Source: Plectrocnemia conspersa
Taxonomy: Eukaryota; Arthropoda; Insecta; Trichoptera; Polycentropodidae
Assembly (NCBI GenBank): GCA_009617715.1
Contig: VTFK01000464.1
Location: 391,812 to 455,811, forward strand
Reading direction: 5' to 3'
DNA length: 64,000 nt
Numbering within the stretch: position 1 is the first letter of the stretch; the number at the start of each line of letters is the position of its first letter. The position numbers and the translations under genes were made by a program. Of this stretch, positions 11,884-23,475 are shown one piece after another. The notes beneath the pieces are model-generated. The model did not search any database, was not told the DNA's origin, and worked only from the letters and a program-made list of their open reading frames with translations.

Positions 11884-12159
11884 ATGATACATGTTGACAA
11901 ACGACTTCTACATAAAATTAAGCTCGCTTCAAATTCCGACCTCAGATTACGTATCACCGGACGCATTTGCCTATCTTCTAAATTCTTAACATTCAAACAC
12001 ACACGATTCGCGTTAATTAGTCGTCAACTTGACATGGGTGACGATGCACCAAGTAGTCAGATAATGACGGCGTTAAGTTCTTGTACAACATCCAAACTTA
12101 AACACGTGCAGGATGTGAAGAAGGCACACGTGACAACCGGCGCCTCAGACACACTATAA
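11884..12159. other. GC-balanced block with paired CACGTG boxes and a 91-codon frame
   Basis: The block contains perfect E-boxes CACGTG at 12103-12108 and 12127-12132, 24 bp start to start. A forward frame of 91 codons spans the whole block (Ser/Thr-rich, no recognised domain) and ends just before TATAAATATG. Tandem CACGTG boxes are typical targets of bHLH factors such as Clock/Cycle or Myc/Max. Whether the block is a regulatory element or a small exon cannot be decided from sequence alone. Confidence 0.3.
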
Positions 12160-12590
12160 ATATGTAAAACGAGAAGGTGCGCATTTTAAGGATATGATTA
12201 AACATGTATAGATTTTTTTTAAATTAATAAAACAAATGTATAAATCGAGAGCAATTTCAAATCCAATTAAACTAGAGTCTACAGTTGATTTAATCGCAAT
12301 GAAATAAATTAATTGCATTGCACGTGTTATTTCATTACGATGGATTATTTGAAAGCATATATTAATCCGCTAATCCTTATAATGAAAAGTGCTGTTTATT
12401 ATATTTTCTGCAATTATCTTTATATGGATTATGCACATTACGAATGGTATTCCACAAATATCTACCCCATATTTGTATCTTAATTACCATACTTGTATTA
12501 TATTTATAACATGCTTTTAAATAATCAAATAAACTATTATTTTATAAATAAATAATAAACACATTGGGTAAACTCTAAATGGGTAATAAT
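12160..12590. other. AT-rich intergenic DNA, nothing identifiable
   Basis: A/T-dominated sequence without repeats, motifs or frames of note. Confidence 0.5.
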
Positions 12591-13080
12591 AGTCAGTTAA
12601 CGCGAACGAATCCAAGTAATTAAGCAATTTCATTAGATTTAGTGGCATTTTGGACGCTATAATAAAAGTTTATAAATTAATATATTCGTCGACAACGTAC
12701 GTGTTGAAACCGTCGCGCTAACTATAATAAAATAGGTTCACAATTAAGCATGAGGCGAAATTATACGATGAAATTGTTTTATGGTTTTGGGCTATAATTA
12801 AAGCGATAATTACAATTAGTGTTCGCGAACGATGCAAACAAAGGGAGCACGCCTGTTCGTACGGTCATATTATGGTGGTTTTTTTTTTATTTACCACCCA
12901 TTCATTAATTGGTTGATGAGATGAATATTGTGGCATATCAACGAGATCCGCATTGCGACAAAATTTTATTGTTAACTAAAGCTTTCGCAATTTCGCACAT
13001 GGCGTGAGATTGTTTTGAGCTAACCCAATTATGGGATTGGGCTGCGGGAGAGATTAGATCATTTGGAAAATAGTATAAAA
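12590..13080. other. Island rich in homeodomain-type words
   Basis: Many TAAT/ATTA cores are embedded in complex sequence (for example AAGCGATAATTACAATTAG near 12800 and CATTAATTGGTTGATGAG near 12903), together with TTCGCGAAC-like palindromic words. There is no open frame of size. The composition and word content would suit a homeodomain-responsive enhancer, but this is inference. Confidence 0.3.
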
Positions 13081-13590
13081 AATAAATTATTAAAATAAAA
13101 TGTTTTCTTTGAAAGAACTAATAATAAAAAAGTAGGATTTTATAACAGTTCTTTTTTAGTTGTATATTCAAGCAAATATGATTGTTTTCAAATACATGAT
13201 TCACCATTTAAATGAAACTGCAGCAGAAAAGTCATATATGTATATGTACATAAATATTCTAATATGATCAACAAAATACCTCTCGCTTTTTAAAATTAAA
13301 ATAAATAATACAAGTATTTTATTATTAACGATTATATTTAAATCGTTGTAATTTTTTGGGATGAATTTTTGCTTTATATAATAAATTAATATTTTTCCAA
13401 AGAAAATATGTAGAAGTATTATATTTTATAATAATTGTATTGTTTGCTTGCTTGCTCAAACATAGCACTTAATATATTTCATTATTGTCATCCATCAAAT
13501 AATAACTATTATATATAGAAATATATATTTAAACAATATTTACGATATACATGTATAATAATAAATATTCGTTTGAGAAACCCCCGAAGA
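13080..13590. other. AT-rich intergenic DNA, nothing identifiable
   Basis: Low-complexity A/T sequence directly upstream of the jockey relic. It could include that element's decayed upstream part, but no residue pattern survives. Confidence 0.5.
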
Positions 13591-14330
13591 GGATCTTCAT
13601 TCTTCAAGAGTCCATCCTGTTTTTACGTTGTTTATTAATGACATAAATACAACACTTACAAATTTAGGTTAACTTCTAAATACAAATGATTTGAAATTGT
13701 GTAGATGTATTTGATCTATTGTTGATTCAGACTGTAGAGTTAGGTTTCTGTCAAGTCTGCTCTTTAATGTCAGAAAGTGACATACTGTGGCATTTTATCG
13801 CTCTTATTTACATTTAGATTAATCCTACGATTTTAGTCATAACGTTTTGGCTAGAGAAACTTATTCTAAAGACTGTGGAGGTTTTATCGATACTTAAACG
13901 ACGTCTATAAAAAATCTTCTAAGATCAGATTCCTCAGTTATTCGTATCCTCTATGACACATTAGTTAGCACCATTATTGAATTTAAATATATAATTTGTA
14001 ATTACCGAATAACCATATAATCTAAAAAGTTTAGAAACGGTTTTTCGCATACATTCATAAGATGATATTTATTTATCCGTTTTTGTTTTACAGCGTTTTT
14101 CGTAAGAGCGTTGAGATTCGATTTACTTAGTTTTCGCAAAAAGTAGTAAGCCGCTAAGCATTTTTTCAAACCGCTGAAAAGCTTGTTGACAATCATATTA
14201 TTATTGAGGAATTTTAGTTTTGGGTTCAATATACAATGTGCGTCACAAATGAAATATCTACCACATAGTGAAATATAAAAAAAATATGTGGGAGGTCCCA
14301 CTAAGTTCACTCAGCAATTTAAAACTTATG
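13590..14330 (+). mobile_element. jockey-type non-LTR retrotransposon relic, C-terminal half of reverse transcriptase
   Basis: Forward-strand pieces line up in the correct family order although the frame is broken. LFINDIN at 13628-13648 is the block following the PQGS..GP motif. TNDLKLCR at about 13682-13705 corresponds to the catalytic Ala-Asp-Asp box, here degenerate. Then come an Asp-Cys segment near 13730, YSKDCGG near 13868 (the Lys-Asp-Leu-Gly segment), and IRILYDTLVSTIIEF at 13940-13984 (thumb region). A Leu-Arg-Ser/Arg-Arg type C-terminal tail runs to about 14330. In intact elements this enzyme copies the element RNA at the nicked target. Stops, frameshifts and loss of the catalytic aspartates make this copy dead. 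A 102-codon reverse frame at 14002-14310 is a shadow of this relic. Confidence 0.75.
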
Positions 14331-14850
14331 AAAAGAAAATAGTATCGCATTATCGGAGATTTTACCTCTCATTAAACACAATATAAACAATTATTTTGTG
14401 CGTAAAGGATGCAATAGTTTTATGAGCAAACAATGCATTTATCTAACCACTATTGTAATCGACACATTGCATTGAATGCCCTATACGTGTGTTCACCTTG
14501 GAGTTTCAATAATTCAAGATGTGAACATATGTTGGTTAAATATGCAAGCGATGCATTTGACCAACCAACATCAGCATCTGTGATACGACGTCTTGAATCA
14601 AACATATAAAAGATCCGTCACATCGGAAGACGATCAAACAATTCGAGATGCTAGGGTCAGAAACAATCACACGCATCAAGAGACGATCAACTGATTTGAT
14701 ACGGCAGACAACCAGACCGAGACCGAGAACAACAAACACAAGATACCTAAACGGATCATTCAGAGGACGTCACGTCTCCACCGCCGCTACAAAATATTTA
14801 CAGCTCGACAGTATTTCACTGATAAAGCTCAAAACCTGAAAATGATTTGG
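14330..14850. other. Unassigned GC-balanced block with two stem-loops
   Basis: Two adjacent stem-loops lie at about 14488-14530 (TGTTCAC with GTGAACA) and 14531-14569 (GTTGGTTAAATATGCA with TGCATTTGACCAAC, loop AGCGA). Downstream, 14648-14839 is a 63-codon Arg/Thr-rich forward frame of unknown type; its mirror 14536-14739 is also open on the reverse strand. It may be the unrecognisable 3' part of the jockey relic or a separate element. Confidence 0.35.
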
Positions 14851-15040
14851 AACGAAAGCTAAAGAAAAACATTTTCGATTTATTAAGAGCTTTTTTTATT
14901 TTTTTTTCGGTTGTTATTATATTATATTTATACATCCATACAATATTTTTTTTATATTTCTGCATTTAATATTAAATTAATGTTATATTTTAGTTTGACA
15001 ATCCGCTTAATACTATTGTGAAAATAATCACGTGAAAAGA
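14850..15040. other. AT-rich spacer
   Basis: T-rich stretches around 14890-14960, otherwise nothing. Confidence 0.5.
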
Positions 15041-15540
15041 ATAAAAACGAGTCCCCGGCAGTAGGTCACCTATAGAGTGTAACAGGTCCGGAACAAAGGC
15101 TCAAATTAAATAGTCGACGAGGAATTAAATCCCGGAGCGTCCGGAGCCGCATATTACGCCCCAAATTGCATTTGCTATCCCAAATGAGACAGCCAAGGCA
15201 ACGTGCTCCCACCGCAACGCCATAACACAATTGCAATAAATTCGACGTTGCACGCGACATACGTAGGCACCTACCGAAAAGCAATTTATATTAAAAATTT
15301 AATGTCTGCGCAAAGAAAATTATTCGAGCGCATATCAAATTTGAAGTTCACAAAGTTGTGTGCACGTCGCGAACGAGTCTGTCTCGTTGTTGTGCAATAT
15401 GGCTGCATGTCTGAAAATAAAGTCGTTTTTACGGTTTGTTTCTTGTATATTTTTTTCAATAGAATTTTCATAAAACAAAACAACAACATCGTAATTTCAT
15501 ATAAGGTCGTTATTTTACCTTTTGTAAAAAAGCAACAATG
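15040..15540. other. GC-balanced island open on both strands
   Basis: A 112-codon forward frame (15203-15541) and reverse frames (15066-15284, 15286-15489) cover the same DNA. The forward frame begins in mixed composition but becomes hydrophobic, AT-codon sequence toward its end, with no recognised domain, so I do not call it a gene. Candidate regulatory or relic DNA. Confidence 0.25.
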
Positions 15541-15584
15541 ATTGATCCACTTCCTACCAGTTATGTTTGAATTGGATCAATCCC
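15539..15584. repeat. Small inverted repeat
   Basis: GATTGATCCA is followed about 20 bp later by TGGATCAATC, a perfect 10-bp inverted repeat. There is no T-run after it and no element attached. Confidence 0.7.
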
Positions 15585-17230
15585 GCTTAATTCTCAATAT
15601 CAATAAGCTTTGAAAAATATGTTACATTAATATTATTACATTAGTATACCAGTAATATTATAAAAGTAATGATACAAAATTATATAAATTGAAATTTCAC
15701 TTAGTTTTCAACACTGCCGTTTCCGCTAAGATCCGTGTGACATAGCTCGATTTTGTTTAACCATCGCGATTTTAATTATAAAACTTCACTTAAATAAACA
15801 ACTCTAAAGCACTCTAAAACCGGCAGCTAAAAGTTACCGAGTATTGACGGTTATCGACACCGCCCCTTAGTAAATTTATAAAAAAAATATATAAATAAAA
15901 TATAGGTACTTTTGTAAATTAAGTTAGTACACACCTTGAAATATTTAAAATTAAACTTATTTTTATAAAATTAAATTAAAAAAATAACGCTTTTGCTAGC
16001 TTTTATTTTAATAACTAACATTTATATTTTTCTTAAATTTCTTTTTTATTTTTATTTAAAAAATATTTATTTGCATTTATTAATCGAATATTATTATAAA
16101 TAGACAGTAACTATTAAATTATCTGTTTTTTATATTTCATATTCAAATCAAAGATTTACTGAATTGCGATCTCACATTGTTTGACAAAATAATATAGTAT
16201 TTTAATATATTGAACCAAACCCATACCTATTCTAAACGAATTAGCCTAATGAAAATTCAGAAACTATATTTAAAGTTTTAGAAAGCTCATTCTTTTTTTT
16301 CACATTTGTCAAATTAAACTTAAATATAATACACTTAAGTACACTTAAAATCTGCATATAATTTTTATTGTGTCCATCAGTTAAATTTTTTTTTTAACAT
16401 TTACTATAAAATTAAAAAAATTAGAGCAACATTTTTTTTGTATGAAACTTTATTGTAATTTTTTTTAGCTTATGTTAATCAAATTCTACAATATTTTTCC
16501 TTTATTAAAACTACCCGGTGCGCCAACAACTTGATAAAACATATTTTTAACTTTTAGCACGCGCTTCTTAATTATTTAATAAAATATAAATTATGTAAAT
16601 GTACATATTATATTAATATATGTACACAAAATAACGTGGATAAAATCATTTATTATTTACAAGAATTGAAATTAACTAGGAAATAGTAATTAACGATTTA
16701 TATTAAAGCAAGTGAAATTCAGCTAAAATTGTGCCAAAAACAAAATTATGTATTTTAATACCCAGATGTATTATAAATATCGTTTGTTGAATACAATAAT
16801 AAATTATTTTCACGCATTCATTATATAGCACATTAGTCAAAATCTGCAATCCATATTGAAAATATACGTATCACATGAGGGAAATTCATATAAATTAACA
16901 TACGAAATTACACTAATGTGATTCATAAAATAAATCAATATATACAAGTTAATTTTAATTGTCGACGCATTGTATGCAATTTGAATAAAATTGTTTTCCA
17001 TTAAATGTTTAATAGATAAAGTATCGTATGATAATCAATATGCAACGTAATTGGAATGATGATATAACGTATTACAAATAGGCTCATTTTAATTGGTAAT
17101 AATAAAACGAAACGAATAGTTTTACCATATTCAATATTTCAAATTTATGAATCATTATTTTAGTTTCTGTTTTTGAAAATTCCAAATATGTTTCTATTCA
17201 GAAATATTAGTTCTTACTTTGAGTCGTATA
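15584..17230. other. AT-rich intergenic DNA, no gene seen
   Basis: A small mixed patch at 15700-15870 contains CGGCAGCTAAAAG and CACCGCCCC. The rest is low-complexity A/T with no frames of interest. Confidence 0.5.
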
Positions 17231-17520
17231 GCAAGAAGATATAATCGTATAGGGATATAAGCCGCTTATAAAAGCGTTATTGCGTCGAATCGCATTTATC
17301 ATGAGTCGGATTTTTTTTTATCTCTTTTGTTTCATTATTGTCCGCTTTCGATGTAGCAATAGCCTTAGTCTGCGAGCTTAGTCAACAGAAAAATCTGCTG
17401 CGGAATTTCACCGGACTTTTCCTCCTTTTTCGTTATATTATCATTATTTCCGTACATTCCCAGACGCACTTGGCCATTCGGGAAACAGGCATTAATAACG
17501 GCATAAATGTTTTGTAGTCG
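17230..17520. other. GC-balanced island, candidate regulatory DNA
   Basis: Complex sequence from GCCGCTTATAAAAGCG to GGCATTAATAACGGCATAA. TATAAAAG near 17267 resembles a TATA box, but I see no initiator or downstream frame to support a promoter. Confidence 0.28.
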
Positions 17521-17739
17521 AATGTTTTTAAAAAACACAATTTGAATATATACATAAATATTAATTTATTTTTAATTAAAAATAATATAAGTAAAAATCA
17601 AAATAATATATACATAATTATCTATTTTTATGTAGTAGTATTAAAACCTAATATTTTAATTAAAAAAGCCTCGTTATAAATACAGTGCCGTTAAGACTTT
17701 TGCGAATTATTATATTAACCAACAATTTGAAGTAGTACT

Positions 17740-18060
17740 ATTCGAATTACTGTCCACAAACTGTCAGCTGCAGAAGCTGACTTTAAACAGAGCAATGTGC
17801 ATCGTCAGCGTATTTAGGAGCCGAATGGCAGTCATAGACGAGTCGGCTAGTGCGGACGTCCTGGCTCTAGCGCGCAATAGAAGAGGACGCGATCGTGATT
17901 CTCGAAGATGTCCGCAACCCAAAACTGAATTTCTTAAGACTAGTTTGATTTAACCTTTTAGTAGACATATAACTTGTACAAGATCCGTTTGAAGAGCCAC
18001 AAAGGCTTATTCGTTTTGGTCGCTTGTATTTGCAATAACATATCGTTTTAACAATCAAAC
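17740..18060. other. Unassigned block, weak resemblance to an R1/I-type retrotransposon
   Basis: The forward frame at about 17783-17900 reads LNRAMCIVSVFRSRMAVIDE, then Ser-Ala-Ser-Ala-Asp-Val-Leu-Ala-Leu-Ala and an Arg-rich end. R1/I reverse transcriptases carry, after the polymerase, a segment of type RxM..V..AYRT-S-AL-VLAG followed by basic residues. The resemblance is loose and could be chance. Composition is higher in GC than on either side, which fits an insert. Confidence 0.25.
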
Positions 18061-19180
18061 TAAGAGTAATGTTCTGTATATTATATTACCAATAATGTAT
18101 TTCTTAGAAAAGGGTAAATCACGCTAAAATAAATATTCATAGAACGTCACAAATAATGAAAGAATGTGAATGATCATGAACATATTAATTCATTATTAAA
18201 ATATAAAACTTTGTAAGTTGAACTTAAAAATTAACATGCGTGCTAACCATGAGTACAGCACAGTTATTAAATTTAATTATTTGTAAGTGTAGAAAAGATT
18301 TCTGGGTAAACATTTAAAATTTATATAAAAAATATTATGTATTGCAATATGAAATTCTACTCTGGCTGATTGATGGATTTCAAGTTCCGATATTTGTTGA
18401 CGTGTTTTTTTATTCGGCTGAGAGTAGTGTTTTTTATTTATCGATTTTTCCATTTCTCAGAAATAAAAAACATTACCCTTAGCCAAATTTCTCAAGAATT
18501 TTTGATAAATTTAGATATACAATACAAAAAAATAATGAAATTTACAGCATGTATTTATATTATAGCGAAATATATTTTTGTTTATAAAATATCTTTTTAT
18601 TGATTTAATTTACAATAATTTTGGGCAATATTTATTCATGTAAATTAGATTATATTTAAAAATTAAAATATGAATGAACGCCAAAAATGGTGAAACATTT
18701 ATTTAAATATCAATTGCATATTTATTTAGCGGTCACTTTCCATCATATAATATTTTATTTATTAAATATTTTGTAAGGAAACAAACCTAGTAAATATTTT
18801 GTGAAAAATGACAATCATAGATTTATAGCATTTACATAAAGGCATTGAGCCTCGTTTGATTTATCCGGCGAAAGAACTAAAAATACATAGGTTGTTCCAA
18901 AAATATTTTTCGTGCTTAAAAATGATGCTAGGAAGTTGTAATTTAGTGCACGTATGTAGGCAATTTTAATGCGCATGTTTTATTTTTTTATTTAAAAATA
19001 ATAAAGAGTCTTGTTTGATAAATATTGGACGCATTTAATAAAATAGCAGCAATTTTTACATTATAACGCTACGTAACAACTTCCCCAAAATATGCAAATA
19101 TTTGCTAATGCATGTATAACACGAAATTTTATTTAGAGCGTAAAATATCATAGTTAAAACGCAATATAGCTACGTTCTAG
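18060..19180. other. AT-rich intergenic DNA with a mariner-like end
   Basis: At 18888-18912 TAGGTTGTTCCAAAAATATT continues with TTTCG, resembling the terminal inverted repeat of mariner elements (TTAGGTTG..C/AAAA). No partner repeat or transposase is visible in either direction, so this may be a solo remnant or coincidence. The 77-codon frame at 18370-18603 is AT-codon noise. Confidence 0.3.
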
Positions 19181-19600
19181 AGCGCAAACTTGCAGAAATC
19201 TCATTCCCGCGCGTTTATTGCATTTGATAAGTGCATGAGAAGAATTTCTCCATTTGCGGAGCGTGTATTTGCCATTTTAGGATTGTTGAAAAATTCCACT
19301 TGAAATACTTCTAGCTGTACTATCACGTTTAAATTTGAACTCGAGCGTTAACTTAACAAAATGTAGAGCGTAATTATAATCAGCCTTAGAGTCGATCGTC
19401 TTTAAACTAAAATTAAATCATCGGTTTCTAAGAATGTCTCGTTTGATAAATGATATCGAAGCTCAGCTTCGCCATGAAATGAGATTGTTTAAACGTTTAT
19501 ATAGTGCCGAACGGAAAACTATTTGGCGGATAACTACCGACGAATGAAAGACTTCAATGAATAAACTTTTTCCAGAAACTTGAGCTTCAGACTTACTCAA
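19180..19600. other. GC-balanced island
   Basis: Complex block with CCCGCGCG near 19208 and several TTTAAAC/GTTTAAAC words (19320-19500). No frame over 60 codons, no repeat, no RNA signature. Candidate conserved non-coding DNA. Confidence 0.27.
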
Positions 19601-20150
19601 ATAGATCGATTACATAAGAGATTTTCGAGTTCAAAAATTTCAATATAATTCAAAAAAAATATTGGATATTTTGTATGTTATAGAATCTTCGCAATATTTT
19701 ATAAAAATAGGTCTAATATCTTATAATAAGTATATTTTTTTACTGTTACATTATAAATATAGCTCACTTTATTCGTTTTTTTTTTAGCTTAACGTTAACG
19801 AATATTTGTTTCACTACAGATTTTACTGATGGAGCAAGATCTGACTGGTTTTGTTAATTAACTTACGATTTGCCTATGGTAATTTACAAAGTGGATAAAG
19901 TCTGATTGTCAGAGATGATTGTTAGATTGGAGGCATGATACCCGACCAGAATTTCAAATTGCTAATGCTAAAATTTGGACTAAATAACTTTTGATACAAT
20001 CTTAAGATTGCACTAATTATACAATATAAATATAAATGTAAAATAAAATCTAAAAACGAATACAATCTAAAATACAACCCCAGTATTAGTGTAAAAAACG
20101 AAGCAGTTTAAAAATATATAGAGCTCCCAAAGTGAAATACAAAATACAAC
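19600..20150. other. Intergenic DNA, nothing identifiable
   Basis: Mostly AT-rich; 19800-19990 is slightly more complex but has no motif I can name. Confidence 0.5.
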
Positions 20151-20450
20151 TTTGAGATTATTTCGGCAGCTTTTGTTCGCCGTATCCGGAAGTCTTGCTT
20201 TTTTCACAAGGCTAAGCGGGCACACCGAAAATCTCGACTCGGAGGAGAAACACTAAAACAGGCTTTTCGCTCCAAAGCCTCAACCGGAAATTGTTAAGGA
20301 AGTTACGAAAAAGACGTTATGCTCACTGTTTAAATCTTTAATAAACAGCGGAGGGTCGTTTTAAGGAACGACGATGGCGAGATCCGCTGTTTCGGATGCT
20401 TCTGAATATGACTTTGTAGCTCTTAGAACGGGATTGAAGTCGACAATTAA
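20150..20450. other. GC-balanced island
   Basis: About 300 bp of complex sequence including GGAACGACGATGGCGAG. ATGGCGAGATCC at about 20373 is a good translation-start context, but the frame closes quickly. No domain is visible. Confidence 0.27.
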
Positions 20451-22000
20451 ATATAATCAAAAACGGTTGTGGTTAAGAAAAGATAACATCAAATATAAGA
20501 CAAAAAATATTGAATAAACATAAATATAGATTCAGTGTTTATGGTGAATTGTATAATGTTAGGTATATGTATTTATATTCACCTTAAAGTATTTTTTTTT
20601 ATATATATATATATATGTTGACAAGATATTCATAAGCTGTAAAGAAAAGTTAAGAATTAAGTAACACTTTTACGAGGGATTTTGTAAAATAAAGATGGAG
20701 TACACAAGTATTTTTTTAACATTTTATTTTAAGATTGACTTTTAAAACCTTTAAATAAATTATTGTATTTTTTAATATCAATTTATTAAGGACCTAAATG
20801 GTTAGCCTATAAGCTTTTAGATTTCAATGTTATAAAACTGGTTTTTGCAATGGATCACATTGTAAGTTCTAAAAATTTAACGAAAAACTTTGTTTATTTT
20901 GTAGGGTATTTTAAAGAAACAACAGTACGTAAATCCTTTTTTACTTTAATCATAAATGTATGAGTCGAATCACTACGTATTTTTTCTGTTAAAATATTTA
21001 ACCAAAAATCCATGGATAGTTTTTGATTAATATTTTAATTCTATAACAAATAAAACAATTTTGTCCAAATTTAATTTTTATGCAAAATTCAATATTAAAA
21101 AAAAATTTTGTATGCCTAATTTCATGTAAATAATTTACTCATGATTTTAATATAAATTAAGATATATTTTTTATCATTAAAAAATTTGCAGATTTGTTTT
21201 CTCCAGAATTGGGACAACAAAATACTTAAAATGTAATATTAAGCTGTTTTTTTATCCTTTAATCAGATTTTTTTACAAATAACAACCGCAGCTAACCAAT
21301 TTGCCAATCTTGAAAACTGTCGACAAACTATTGACAATCGACTGTCATGTCGTCAGGATTTGGCAGCCGAACAAAAGCAATATAAACAATATCTTTTAAG
21401 CGTACCGATTGCGAAAATATAGTTTTTTATTATTAGTTAATATAAGTTAATATAAGTTCAAACATGCTTGAATTTTTTTCGCGGAACAGCTATTAACCTT
21501 CCGCGGAATATAATTTAAGAAACTTTGTCATAGAGTATTCTTTAATAGTTACATTACTGCTGCTTCGTTTTATTAATAGAATATAATGAATAAGACAAAA
21601 TTACATATTCTAATATTTTTTTTATATTTTTAATAAACTTGAATTTATATAGTGTATTTGAAAAAATACGACGGTTTTACCTTTGTTCATAAATGTTCAG
21701 TTAGATTATTGCTTCTTAAATTTAATGATGTGTTATAAAGTAATTATATTATCTATGAGTAAAAAATATAAACAACATTTAAATAATATACACTATATAT
21801 ATATATGATTTTTTTTAGTTGATTTTTTAACGGGTTCCAATTTTTTAAATTAAATGTTTAAATTCTGTCTAAAATGTATGCAATATAAACTGACAGAATT
21901 CTTTAGGGATTGATATTTAGGCACTTAGATATGCTGAAATTGACTCATGTGTACGAACGGTTAAACTTATACATTAATACGAGTCACATTTAATTAAAAT
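20450..22000. other. AT-rich intergenic DNA with short (TA)n runs
   Basis: (TA)n microsatellites lie at about 20600-20617 and 21793-21807. A brief complex patch at 21290-21370 contains CTGTCGACAAACTATTGACA. No gene seen. Confidence 0.5.
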
Positions 22001-22720
22001 CATACAACCCTTTCCATACACAAAGCCCTCGATGAAGTTTAATTTCTTGACATTCATTCCGCCTATTATTAGACAGAAGGGGGGTTAGGATTAATTTCCT
22101 GCCATTTTCTTTTAGTCGCTCACGAACATTTCGATGATTTATTTTTCAATCACGAACGGAAATTGAGCCCCGCGACTTATCAGATTTTTTCGCTCCGAAT
22201 TAATTCCACATCGTGATAAATTATGACGTCATAGCGAGCAAACACTTGCAATAATGATAATAATAAAAATTAACTCGCTCCAGCGTCGCATTTTCGGCTT
22301 ATAAGGGCAAAATTTTCAGCCTCGGCGATAAATTCCCTTTTTTATAAGGCATTTTTCCATTTTAATCTGAGCAGGCATCGGCGTCGATGGGATCAGCGGA
22401 ACCAAACCGAGAGGTTATTTTCTTCGGCAAGTTCATTTCGGATTCAATGAGTGTCCCGCCTGTATTTATCGAACCTTTTTCAACCCTCAAACGAATGACC
22501 TCCCCCGTCTTTAGCGGTATTTGAAATTCGGATATTAAAGCGGATGGAGGGCGGAATTCATTAAATCCAAAACTCAGACGTTACTCTACACCCCCAACGT
22601 CGTGTATATGTTAAATTGGGATCAACCGTAATTACCCTATTTGAGAAGTTCGATTTTTATTTTGTTTTAAGAGTCGTTAAGGATAGCAAAGAGCGTAATT
22701 GTGTGTGTTAAACGCCCTCG
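22000..22720. promoter_or_regulatory. Large complex island with CRE and GATA words, candidate enhancer
   Basis: One of the longest complex blocks in the window and without a long ORF. It carries a perfect palindromic CRE, TGACGTCA, at 22224-22231, and CTTATCAG (a strong GATA-factor word) at 22176-22183, with further GATAA words nearby. Several TTATAAGG words lie at 22300-22350. A GC-balanced block of 700 bp with known factor words and no coding frame is typical of insect conserved non-coding elements. Function is inferred. Confidence 0.35.
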
Positions 22721-23010
22721 ATACATATAAATTAACTTGAAAAAATATTTACATTTAATAATGGAAAGGTTTTTTGTTAACTGAATATAAAAATATAAAG
22801 GTAGGTACCTTACGCGTATCGTAGCTCTTTTTATTAATAACTTTGTATTGCAAGTGTTTGTCGTACATGGTTTATTATTATTAAATAATTAAATATATTG
22901 TTAATATATATATTCTAAAAAACAGTACAATATAAGATCTATATTTTTATAAAGTGTATAATAAAAACGTTATTTGAGGCTGTCCGTTTGAAATTTATAG
23001 AAGTCTCTTG
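22720..23010. other. AT-rich spacer
   Basis: No feature seen apart from TAGGTACC near 22802. Confidence 0.5.
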
Positions 23011-23011
23011 A

Positions 23012-23475
23012 ATGCGACCAATCTCGGCATGTTTTATACCAAAAATAAAGCTTCATCTTTTCGATTCACGAGAAGTATTTGAGGAAAATTTGTGGGCCGT
23101 ATCTACTGGAAAAAGTTTCCGAAAAACTTTTCTCATAGAAAACGTATTTTGGCAGTCGCTCACGAAGCTTTGTATCAATACCCGGCGCGGATCGCTGAAA
23201 GGATTCCGCTCTGTAATTTGGATTTTTTCGAACGCCGGAAGAATTTATTTGACCATCTCTTTAGCGAACTTTCTCTCTTTCTTTATCCATTAAAACTTTT
23301 TCGTCATTATTGTGTTGTGTGTACAATGTATTTTTTTATTCTCTTTAGCTGCCGGACCCTGAAAAATACTATTAAAAAAGCATCCGTAACTATCTTTATT
23401 TTTGACGGACTTTTACATGCGTCGTTTGCTTCTACGATACTACACGAGTTGACCCTAGCCAGGGTCCAGGGTTAG
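23012..23475 (+). CDS. Unassigned open frames, possibly not coding
   Basis: Two overlapping forward frames lie in one GC-balanced block: 23012-23293 (93 codons) and 23092-23475 (127 codons). The longer is the second-longest frame in the window. Its first 62 residues (start MGRIYWKKF, later ERRKNLFDHLF) are basic and amphipathic; the rest becomes hydrophobic and AT-codon rich. I recognise no domain. Two frames open over the same 200 bp make a compositional explanation likely. It could be an exon of an unknown gene, a transposon relic, or non-coding island DNA as seen elsewhere in this window. An 11-base inverted word follows at 23452-23478 (ACCCTAGCCAGGGTCCAGGG). Confidence 0.2.

Noticed and set aside
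14002..14310. 102-codon reverse frame
   Set aside because: Antisense to the jockey relic, whose forward pieces match the family; a shadow frame.
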